From the NCBI GenBank assembly GCA_014905825.1, contig JACGCN010000017.1, forward strand, positions 930,001 through 994,000: a stretch of 64,000 bases of DNA. The letters run 5' to 3'. The stretch is from Lyophyllum atratum (Eukaryota; Basidiomycota; Agaricomycetes; Agaricales; Lyophyllaceae). The translations under genes were made by a program, and so were the position numbers. Under the pieces are notes generated by a model, which saw only the letters and a list, made by a program, of their open reading frames with translations, had not been told where the DNA came from and made no database searches. Of the stretch, positions 55,727 through 64,000 are shown one piece after another. Numbering within the stretch: position 1 is the first letter of the stretch; each line of letters opens with the position of its first letter.

Positions 55727-56213
55727 TTGTGGCGACGGCGGTGGTGGTGTCGGTGTTCTTGGTGTCGGTGTACGTGGAGGTGAGGGTGGTGTCGGTAATG
55801 GAGTCGGTGATGAGAGTGGTGAGGATGATGTTGAGGATAGAGGTGTTGGTGTCCCTTCGAGGGCTGGTGTTGGCGGTCGCGTTCGATTATGTAATTCTTC
55901 TTCTGTCTTTGATGTTTGAGTCGCGGCGCTGAGGTCGATAACTGCTGGCGTCGAAACAACGTCGGGGAATAGGTAGCGTGGTCGGAGAGGAAGCGGTGGA
56001 TGTCTGGGACGGCTTGCTGAAGATCCGGTGACTGCGTCGCGATGCGGCTGGATTCTAGTCGGCGGCGGTGACGGAGCGCGCCCTTTGCCTCTCTTCGACG
56101 GGGCTTTCGGCGGTTGACCGAAAGAAATGATGGATAATACGGAAACGGCGATTTACAGAACGGGAATCGATGAGGGCTCCGACAATTTTTGTCCCCTCGC
56201 GGTGGGCTCCAGA

Positions 56214-56583
56214 TGTGGGATCTCCAAAGGGTGCGAGGACGAGGGACAAAGAATCCGGACCGCACAGTCGATGGCGGGTAAGCGGCAAGACGAGAGAGAG
56301 CAAACGCGATCGAAAAGAGAAGCAAAACGGAGTATATTCGTATGCGTAGCGTAGTACACGTAGACACGAATGCGAATGGAAAACGGAATGATACGAGACA
56401 GAAAACGAGAGCCGAAAATATGGGGAACATGAGGAGATGGGAAACATGAGGTAGATGGGATATCTAATCTAATCTACGTATCGTGATGTCGTGATGTCGT
56501 GACCGTGAAGATCTCTGTCATTGTCGACGCGTCGCCGTCGTCGATCTGCCTTCTGCGCAGCCAGCCCTGCTGGCTACCCCACA
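56214..56583 (-). repeat. E2 LTR, right copy (5' LTR in element sense)
   Basis: Second 370-bp copy, followed by the AGTG target duplication at 56584-56587. Confidence 0.93.
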
Positions 56584-56780
56584 AGTGTCGAGGTCTAGCC
56601 AGACGTGTTTCAAGCGACAACGAGATGGCAGTTGTCACATGGAACAGAAACGCAGATGCCGCCGATTTCCCGGGCTTGGAGAACGAAAGTTTTGGGTGGC
56701 GACTCGGGGGCCTTTGCACGAACCCAAGTTGTCCGTATAGGTATCAGAGACTGAGGCGTAGCCATCGTAGACTGCGTTAG

Positions 56781-57431
56781 GTACGCGCCGTATATGTATT
56801 TATCCATTCACCGGCCGGCTACCGTTGCCGTGCATCTTCCACGAACCTTTACTACGTACTATTTTAGCATTTCCCGTCGTAAAGGACGCACGTCAGGGAC
56901 ACTGTGCATAGACAAATGTGGATGTGAATGCACGTCGACGATCAAACGTGGTCTCCCAACACTATGTCGACGTTCCAAAGGGAACAGAGGTGGTCACTAC
57001 TGAAAACGTTCAACAGCAGATCGCGAGCCAACGGCTTGAATCGACCTGCAGCGCCACGTATTCCCAGTCGCCCCACCCCTGATTCGACCACTCCAGTGGG
57101 TACCTGTGCTTGTTGGATGGAGATGGACATCTCAAAGTAAACTGGATCCGGGCGCCCACTAGCAAGTGAACGTGGAGAAGAACTCCAATAACTTGCCAAT
57201 GCAGACATTACTACATGCACCATCTACTTATAACCAACGTCTTCGCCTTCCAAACCTAATCACCGTGCGAGGGTTGCGGAGGTGCCGCTGACGGGGGTGC
57301 GTCTGGTAGTCTGTTAGATGAAATGGACACTATTTGTTGAGTGACCGCTCACCCGATGCGGGCGTGCAGCCCCTTGGAAAAATCGGCTTGCCGGTTCTCT
57401 TCGCGCTCGCTTGTTTTATGTCCCAGCAACA
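56781..57431. other. Intergenic, no gene seen
   Basis: About 650 bp between the split F-box-like gene and a minus-strand gene. Nothing is recognised. Confidence 0.45.
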
Positions 57432-57966
57432 TCACACCTTTCGATTTAAGCAGAAGGCGCTAGTGGCTATTTCCGTTATACCCGCGACGTCCACCAAGAT
57501 ACCTATGGCATCGAGCGTCATTGTCGTCGTCGAACGCGCCACATGGGTGGCAAACCCTGTTCCTCGCAGCATAGAGCCGCAAAAGTTGGGTTCTAGAATT
57601 TGATTCTCTACTGCGTTTACAAGCGCGTCAAAATTCCTATCTAGACCATGCCCCGCCTCGGTTGTCAGCCATTGATAGCAGTCATTCAGCCATTCCTGCG
57701 CGAAAGGCAAACACTTCAATGAGTACAGTTAAGTGGTGATGCTGACAACGTACCGGTGGCGGGACAGGCATGGGGGCAAAAAGATACGGTAACAAAATGT
57801 GGTGTAGATCAGCACAGGTGAAAAGGCCGAGCGAAACCGACGTCGTGATGGCGGTTTGGGATGAACAAGCGAGAGGGTGTTTGTCTGTGTCGTGCACCAG
57901 CGTTAGGCTGCCATGTAGCTTCAGGGCAAGCGCATCCATTTCAGAGGCGCACGCGGGCAGTAACAT
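57432..57966 (-). CDS. Hypothetical protein, two exons
   Basis: Exon 1 (57966-57754) starts with ATG and reads ALALKLHGSLTLVHDTDKHP then FTCADLHHILLPYLF. Exon 2 (57695-57432) joins across a 58-nt intron to EWLNDCYQWLTTEAGHGLDR, ending TSAFCLNRKV. Total 158 aa. No family is recognised, though the residue pattern and clean GT-AG intron look real. A donor-like GTGTGA overlaps the stop, so the gene could continue. Confidence 0.5.
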
Positions 57967-58742
57967 GATGGCCTTAGGTTCGACCTATTCCGCAACGACG
58001 CAATGGTTAACCGGCTTGCGCTGTCGGCCATGTGCCATGTGCTAAGCCCCCCCCAGACTCCAGGCCGTTGGTTCGACTCTGTCGAGTTCTCGTCTTTTTC
58101 CGCAGGTTGTGCCCGGTAGTTGCCAGCGCAAACGCCTGCCATGAACTTGCGTGGGGGGGATGGTAGGCGCGTGGGCAGGACCTGTCTTTTCACTCCCTTA
58201 CTATTAGCCATATCCACCACACCTTTACTATAGTTGACAGGAAGATAGAGGACGTGCTGCTTAAGTGAACGACAGATCTGCCCAACGACACGGTGTTAAT
58301 GACAAGGCAGGATCGGAAATGTTGACTGCTGGTCCCGGTCATCCTGCTCCCGAAATTCAACAGGTCAGTACAAGCCGACCCATGGCGCACAACGCATCGT
58401 TTTCTAGGACCATACATGGTTCCGCATGTGAGTAGAAGCCCGTTAACGACGCAGGAGCCAACCTGACACCTCATCTGGTCCATACACGGGTTCGGTCTTG
58501 CTGAGAGCCGGTGACGAGGGATGACGTCTTTAGCAGAAGTCGGGAGGCAAGGACGTGCTGAACGTGCATAGCAGTGTCGAACGATAGAGTGTTCGAACAC
58601 GACCTTTTTCTCAGCCACCGGATTGTGGTGGTGCGACGGTCCGTGAAGTTACCAGGCTGCCTGAATAGAATTGTCCCTCTTCTACTAAGCCAGTTTGCGC
58701 CTTGCGAGGACGAAAACAACTGGTGTACTGCACAACCCCTGC
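57967..58742. other. Intergenic, no gene seen
   Basis: Short frames only. A B-box-like GGTTCGACTC near 58,070 has no tRNA around it. Confidence 0.4.
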
Positions 58743-58936
58743 CTAGGTGTCCTCCACTACCCGTAGCGCCCGACAAAGCCGGCAGAATATCGGTCGGTCC
58801 TCACCATCATCGTTTTTCCAGAGGGTATATGCATACGATTGCTCGCCACGGACGAAGGTCTCAAAGTACCCCAGGAAGGTGCATCCCAAGCCATGCCCCC
58901 CGAGGGAGCGGTTGATCAGCTCACAGACGAAACAGT
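58743..58936 (-). pseudogene. Truncated tandem copy of a Cys-rich protein end
   Basis: Minus-strand frame ending in TAG reads DCFVCELINRSLGGHGLG, LGYFETFVRGEQSYAYTLWK and PIFCRLCRALRVVEDT. It matches the copy at 59322-59569 with many amino-acid changes. Similarity stops abruptly at 58937, so the upstream part of the gene was not duplicated. Two Cys-x2-Cys pairs suggest metal binding. Confidence 0.45.
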
Positions 58937-59321
58937 CTCTCTACGCCTATCGAGGAAAGGATGACGGTGTTGAATACGCAACGTAAGTCTGCTATAAATC
59001 GTACTCTGATTCTAATGAATTAACAAAGTACAGCATGTACACTGGTTTTGATGTGGAATGCAAGGACGAAATTGCTCTTCCTTTCGACGATCATGATGAG
59101 CGGATGGCGAAGTGGAAAATGTATACATATTCCAAGTACGTCCTCAATGTCCACCTCCCTAGTTGTTCCACGCCTTACCATTTGCATCTTAGGAAAGCCT
59201 CTGAAATTCAAGACGACGATCCCTCTCACCAATGACGGCATCCCATCTTTCCAGACCTCGACATGATGATGGGCAGCGCTAACTGCAGCTTTCCTCTAGT
59301 AATACACCACACGACCTCTGC
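58937..59321. other. Region between the duplicate copies
   Basis: Plus-strand readings (YRGKDDGVEYAT; FDVECKDEIALPFDDHDERM; KASEIQDDDPSHQ) joined by GT-AG-like signals at 58,982-59,033 and 59,139-59,191 look partly coding. They overlap no clear gene and I did not call one. Confidence 0.3.
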
Positions 59322-59569
59322 CTAGGTGTCCTCCACTACCCATAGCGCCCGACAAAGCCGGCAGAAAATCAATCGATCGTCTCCGTCATCGTTTTTCCAA
59401 ATGGTATATGCATATGATTCCCCAGCACCAACGAAGGTCTCAAAATACCCCAGGAAGGCGTATCCCAGGCCATGCCCAGCCAGGGAGTGGTTGATCAGCT
59501 CACAGACGAAACAGTCTTCATCCGCGGGCCAACAATGAGTGTGCTCTCCAGTATGCGGATGCGGGCAAC
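59322..59569 (-). CDS. Cys-rich protein, last exon
   Basis: Minus-strand exon from an acceptor at about 59570 to TAG at 59322. It reads GCPHPHTGEHTHCWPADED, CFVCELINHSLAGHGLGYAF, LGYFETFVGAGESYAYTIW and RLIFCRLCRALWVVEDT. Cys and His spacing suggests a small zinc-binding fold. The 5' part of the gene was not identified. A diverged duplicate lies about 580 bp away at 58743-58936. Confidence 0.5.
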
Positions 59570-59893
59570 CTTACGGGTGGGTGGTTGGGGTGATGATGTA
59601 CGTACTCTTTTATGCGCGCGCCAGCAAGGGGTTGAATGGAGGTTTCAGTTGCCCAGGGGCAGAGACTCTCGAGACAATTGACAGGAAAACACAGAGTACT
59701 CCGCAAACACGGGTGTTTCTCCATCGCCGAGGAACCGGAAGGTTTCGGTCTGTAAGCAGTCGATCGTCATTCAAGTCCCAGAAATACGGTACACTACAAG
59801 TAAAGTTCGGAAACACAGTACACTATAACTAACGTCCGCGCAATATGTCACAATCGGTTATCAAATGAGAGTCGCTCGCGTGCAGAGAAGGTC
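59570..59893. other. Short gap downstream of the Helitron-linked gene
   Basis: May contain the Helitron 3' terminus, but no hairpin followed by CTRR could be identified with confidence. Confidence 0.35.
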
Positions 59894-61338
59894 TTATGCA
59901 ATCACCATGTCATCGTCTTTCTTCTTCCCCTTATTGACCGCGGCGCCTTCATCTCCACCTTTCTTAGATTTGGTGGGGGCCTTGGATTTGCCCTTCGAAG
60001 CAGTCACCGCCGCTGCCGAAGTGGATGGTTCAGCAGCTCCAAGACGAGCACGTTTTGGCATGGAGAACTGGAGAAGCGCCTCTCCGGCATTGGAGTGGTC
60101 CGTCGAGAAGCTCCCCGGCGCAGGCCTAGAACCCCCCGGTACGGTTGGCATGGCTGGGATGACGACGCGTTCTTTGGAGTAATCGACGACACGGATGCTG
60201 TGAGCATTGAGCTGATAATACTATCCAAAAAGGTTAACGCTGGTGTAGACGAGGTAGAGCCACTTACCCTCCTCTCGGAGATGGTACCTTTGCCCATGAG
60301 GAAGCTGTGCAGAGTGCAGACTGCCACCACCAGCGTCCCCGGCCGTAATGCGTAATACGCGTCCCATGGGGGGATGAGCTGATTGTCTGGATCCCGCACA
60401 TCTTTCTGCAGGAGTCTATCCCGCACGTGATTGAAGTAGTCGCCTCCATAGTCCGGCAATCTGTGAGGGTCATAGGTAGCCCCCGCCTTGATCTCCGACG
60501 TCTGGTCCTCGCTCGCCTCGCTGGCACTGGCATCTTTAGCCACTGCGTCACCCGCCGCACGTCTCTTAACGCGTGCAGGTGCTTGACCCTTCACGTCCAC
60601 AGGTCGCTGGAAACATATCTGTTCAGAATGTGCACTGAAGCAGGTGAAATCTCACGTACTCCGTATTTCAGCCCGCAGGTTATGCTGATCAGCTCCTTGA
60701 CAGTTTCATTATCCCCCTCCGGGTTCCGCAGCCATTCTCTGACTTTTCCGGGCTGCCAGGCGTCAGTACAGGTCTTACATGATCGCGATCGAAGCGGCTC
60801 ACCCAATCCTTCTCGCGCTCTGCCTTTTCATCGGATTCTCTAACAGCGTTCAACGCCCCGAGTTGATCTCGGTACCACCCTTCTAGCTCGGGCGTGGCGA
60901 GCGTCGGGGTGCCGAGAACCAGCACGTCTTTGCATTTTGCACCGTCTCCGATTGGTACAAACTACGGAAGTGTGTTAGCGGATGACAATGGAATGAAGCA
61001 AAAGCACTGACAGGGTCTCCTCGCTTCCCAGGGAAGTAGTTACCTTTCGCAGACACGACGGTGCCTGCTGAGGTTGGCATGACTTCGCCAAAGATGATGG
61101 CGGTGAATTCCAGGCCAGATCGAGAATCAACATAAGAGTAGTGCCCGGTGTTCTCCTCGACGCGTTGCATAAAATCAACCTTGTAGTCGGCGTGCGCTAG
61201 AGCCTCGGGCCCCATCGCTGCGATTTGTTCAGCAAGAGTAGCGTAGACATCGTTCTTCACTCTGTCCTCGTAGACGGCGTACGCTTCCTCAGGGGAAGAA
61301 GGAGGAGAGGCTGATAAAGTGGGAGTAGGGGAAGGCAT
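59894..61338 (-). CDS. Helitron-linked protein, possible OB-fold, with one-base frameshift
   Basis: Exons 61338-61012, 60961-60660, 60606-60268 and 60220-59894 give about 431 aa if one missing base is allowed in exon 2, where CATGTAAGACC interrupts FDRDHV/KTCTDAWQPGKVREWL. Blocks include YAVYEDRVKNDVYATLAEQI, GLEFTAIIFGEVMPTSAGTV, PELEGWYRDQLGALNAVR, DYGGDYFNHVRDRLLQKDVR and ALRPGTLVVAVCTLHSFLM followed after an intron by YYQLNAHSIRVVDYS. I recall similar multi-copy agaric proteins without assigned function. The last block reads like an OB-fold strand pattern, which would suit a single-strand DNA-binding (RPA-like) partner of a Helitron; this is inference. It lies directly behind the helicase on the same strand. 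The start is uncertain (Met at 61419 is an alternative). Confidence 0.6.
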
Positions 61339-61462
61339 TGAAGGTCCGGTTACCCTCACCGTCCGCTTTAAAAGGCCCGGAATGTTAGACAACCTGCAAT
61401 CAGAGACGTCAATCGCCATCCGTAGCAGTGGGACAGTTTCAGTGACCCGTACAGCGCGACCC

Positions 61463-64000
61463 TCAGCCTGTTCTGTCCGCCAAAGTGGAACCGCTCGCTG
61501 AAGCAGATGCAGTAGAAGCCGAGGCCGTCTTATCTTTGCGTCTCTTGATACGAGGTGGCACGGATACATCCACAGAGGCTTTCCGCGCACGTTTCGGTTG
61601 CGGAACCCCGCCCACTGGAGGGTCGCCCGGGGCCTTCCTCTTCTGAACCCGACATGGCGAAACCCGTGCACTGCCGTCTTGCAGTCTCGCAACAAGATCG
61701 CGCGGATTTTCGTCGGCATCGGCGATGCCCACATTCGCGTTAACGTCCGTTTCACCCATCTGCCTCAGAGTAACACCCGCGTCCTGTCCATCATCGCCCC
61801 CACACCCGACTATCGTGCGCAGCCGGAGGACCTCCATCCGACGCTTCTCGGCACGGGCATCCTCCCCTAGACGCACCTGTAGCTTCGCAGCCCTAAACGG
61901 CCGCAAGATAACCAGGCCATCCAAGGACGACGCACGGGACGCCATGACATATGGCGCCTCTGTTCCATAGCATGACTCGAAGTCAACAATGACATGGTGT
62001 AGTGTTTGTCCCTGAGCCCTGTGAGCCGTCATGGCGAACGCGGGCACAATCAGCACTTGTGACCTGTGGATGGTGCACCCGCGCTTGGTGTAAGGATGAG
62101 TGAATTTCAGAGCTGTCGTGTCTGCCAAGATCGGTAGATGATTCTGGGGCAGCGGAGGCATCGCTTGCGCACTGGCCAAGGGGATGTTCAGCACGCACGA
62201 TTGAAGATGACGTTCGGCACCGTCGCCTGTGTATCTAATGCGCTCAACTGTGCACTACCATTGACGACGCCACCGGCAACATCGAAGTTGCGGGACACGA
62301 GTGCCGGCATACCGATGACCAACGGGAGTTGACCTAGACGATAACCAGTTCTTCCCGAATGCATTCCCCGTATTCTTTCAAGGAGGGCAGTATCTGTGAC
62401 CACTTCCTTGCCGAGGCGGTCAATAGCATAATACCAGTGTAGCTCTTGCCCTGTTTCGCGCGCGAATTGCTTCGCTGCGAGTTCGTTGATCGCGTCTTTC
62501 GCCGCATTGCCGTACACAATCACGGGAGCATCGAGCCACCCTTCTGCGTTCCTATTGAAAGTGTGCGGGCTCATGATCCTCTTCTCCAACAAACGGACAT
62601 CAGCATCGTTACAGCGGCCTTCTCTCATCCGTTGCAGCACATTTACGAACACCAGGTTGTCATCGCCTGCCTGACGGTGCTGCTCATCCAGGCAGACGAC
62701 TGTGCGTACAGACAACCAGAGCAACTTCCCCATCACAACGTCCTGAGAGGCAGCAGACGTTCCATGCGTTTTGATCTTGGCGTACAACCTCACTTCTCCG
62801 ACAGGTGGCAGCTGGGCGAAGTCGCCGGCGAAAATGACGTTGATACCCCCAAAAATCGTCGCGCTTCCCGTGGCAGTGGACAACGCCCGGCTCATCTCGT
62901 ACAGGAACTTACAGCCTATCATGGACACCTCGTCGATGAATAGAAAGTCGACGCCCTCCCACATCTTCGCCAGCTCTAGATTATTGGCTGACTCTGCCTT
63001 TTGACTGTTCTGCCTACCCATGCACAACGCGGAATGTAGCGTCATCCCACATATGTTTGCTGCAGCGATCCCCATGAAGGAGCAAACACGAAAACGCCGG
63101 CTCTCTTTCCTTAACACAAAAAAGTCTCGCAGCGCATTCAACACTCGCGATTTCCCTGTCCCGGCAGGGCCACCCAGGAACATCCGTAACGGCTCATATG
63201 TACCGACCTTGCCTTCTAGACTCTTCGTAGTCACAAGCGTAAACGCGCGCTCCTGCTCTCGGTTAAGAGTCCACTTCTCGACAATGCTACCCACGTCCAC
63301 ATCGTTACCCACAACGGTCATCTGCGCATCAGCTATGATCTGAGGTTCCAAAGCCACAACACGCGATGGCCCGCTGCCCAAATCGCCGCCAGCGATCATC
63401 GCCTGCAGCATCGGCTTCGTTGTCCCAACCGCGGGTGAAGCTTCCTCTTGGATCCTTCTTTTGAACGCCTTGCGTCGGTCGTCATACTCAGCCTGCCATG
63501 TGGTCTCCAGGCCATTGCCGTCGTCATTAATTTCCAGCACTTTACTAGCAGCTGAAGCAGGTTGCTCGCCTCTTACACACGTCGCGAACAATCCTCCTTC
63601 CTTTGCCTGTACCAAGCAATCCAACACACGCTGGCGATCGTTGTCATGAGCGACGGAGCTGCATTTGTCAATGGCAGCCAGGTGCGCGAGCACGGCAGTT
63701 TCATCGCCAATGTCAGCGACGCCGCCAGTCCGTCGATCACCACCACCTCTTTCTTGTTGTAGACGGTTTGCGTAACGCGCATCACGCTCATCCCGACATT
63801 CGTGAAGGATCTGCATGTTATCCATTATGGCTATGGTCTCAGGCGTGAATGTATGTCGCTGGAAGGCGTCAGACCAACTCTCAGCCCCTAACCGCAGATC
63901 ATGAACAGTTCGCCAAGGGCGAAAGAACACAAGCATCAAACGCTTGTGTCTTTCCAGGGACAGTTCCTTGTCACGACGGGGTAAGGCACGTCCTATCGGA
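61463..64000 (-). CDS. Helitron RepHel, PIF1-like helicase part (5' end off window)
   Basis: The frame is open at the right edge; the replication-initiator (Rep) part should lie beyond 64,000. Visible are the pre-helicase block FFRPWRTVHDLRLGAESW, Walker A GGPAGTGKS, Walker B DFLFIDEVSMIG, GDFAQLPPVG, CLDEQHRQ and, after a frame change, FAMTAHRAQGQTLHHVIVDF and YVMASRASSLDGLVIL. These are the PIF1/Helitron SF1 helicase motifs. A one-base shift at about 62,188-62,194 separates motifs I-IV from V-VI: the frame stops after NVIFNRAC, and the next frame resumes at LNIPLASAQAMPPLP. The C-terminus is basic (PKRARKASVDVSVPPRIKRR). The enzyme would unwind DNA during rolling-circle transposition. Confidence 0.9.

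Larger units (their letters stand above)
49354..56583 (-). mobile_element. LTR element E2, Ty3/gypsy order
   Basis: Two 370-bp repeats with TGTGGG...CCCACA ends (49354-49723, 56214-56583; offset 6,860, no indel and identical by eye) flank 6,490 bp. The 4-bp duplication AGTG lies at 49350-49353 and 56584-56587. Minus-strand frames encode gag, protease, reverse transcriptase, RNase H and integrase in Ty3/gypsy order. A candidate primer-binding site begins two bases inside the 5' LTR (56211 going down, TGGAGCCCACCGCGAG). It shares CACCGC and a following AGGGG with that of E1. Confidence 0.95.
48617..56780 (+). pseudogene. F-box-like gene split by LTR element E2
   Basis: The left part (48617-49353) and right part (56588-56780) form one continuous 310-codon frame when E2 and one copy of the AGTG duplication are ignored. 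The N-terminus (PLALDIEYLNLQVINHLNIL, then DAVSYSHTCHTNRNVVNEH) fits an F-box. The middle (TRRIILVESNTSSVLPLVLS, RCTAVMNAITATRLFTFYPT) and the Cys-containing end (CGYECRGLARR, WRLGGLCTNPSCPY) match a family common in mushroom fungi. The frame has no other damage, so the insertion is young. An in-frame ATG 15 codons upstream is an alternative start. Confidence 0.8.
59894..64000 (-). mobile_element. Helitron, partial
   Basis: Inferred from the RepHel helicase (61463-64000) and the linked gene (59894-61338) on the same strand. Neither terminus could be placed: the 5' end is outside the window and the 3' end probably lies below 59,894. Confidence 0.7.

Noticed and set aside
58060..58090. tRNA suggested by a GGTTCGACTC box
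   Set aside because: No acceptor stem, anticodon arm or A box around it.

Overview
The window is nuclear DNA of a basidiomycete, most likely an agaricomycete. Almost every gene is split by many introns of about 45-65 nt with GT-AG ends. The families present (DUF6533 seven-helix proteins, a THEM6-like HotDog thioesterase, an agaric-type F-box family, a Helitron RepHel) are typical of mushroom-forming fungi. Gene models below were made by splicing by eye; where I give exon joins, the reading frame was checked across every junction.

Region 1 (1-24,984) is gene-rich and free of obvious transposons. It holds two tRNA-Leu genes, a low-complexity protein, the THEM6-like thioesterase, an F-box protein, a TLDc/OXR1 protein, two DUF6533 paralogues flanking a 3-ketodihydrosphingosine reductase (sphingolipid synthesis), a small protein with a basic/acidic tail, and a secreted GH78-type alpha-L-rhamnosidase.

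Region 2 (24,985-38,622) starts with a secretory-type gene split by a 3.86-kb LTR element (E1). Then come an R-SNARE, a Ctr copper transporter and a single-pass surface protein.

Region 3 (38,623-64,000) is dominated by mobile DNA. E3 is a 7.28-kb LTR element with no recognisable gag or pol, filled with degenerate structured repeats. E2 is a 7.23-kb Ty3/gypsy-order element that splits an F-box-like gene. The right edge is the helicase end of a Helitron with a second gene behind it. Small agaric-specific genes, some duplicated or frameshifted, lie between.

All three LTR elements have TG...CA ends and target-site duplications (CCGG, AGTG, CAGTG). The LTR pairs have equal length, and E1 and E2 pairs look identical by eye, so these are recent insertions. 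E1 encodes only a gag-like protein related to the E2 gag, so E2-type elements could supply its missing enzymes. Several otherwise conserved frames (reductase, gene at 48.0 kb, E2 pol, Helitron helicase, Helitron-linked protein) are each off by one base, which may reflect either decay or consensus errors.
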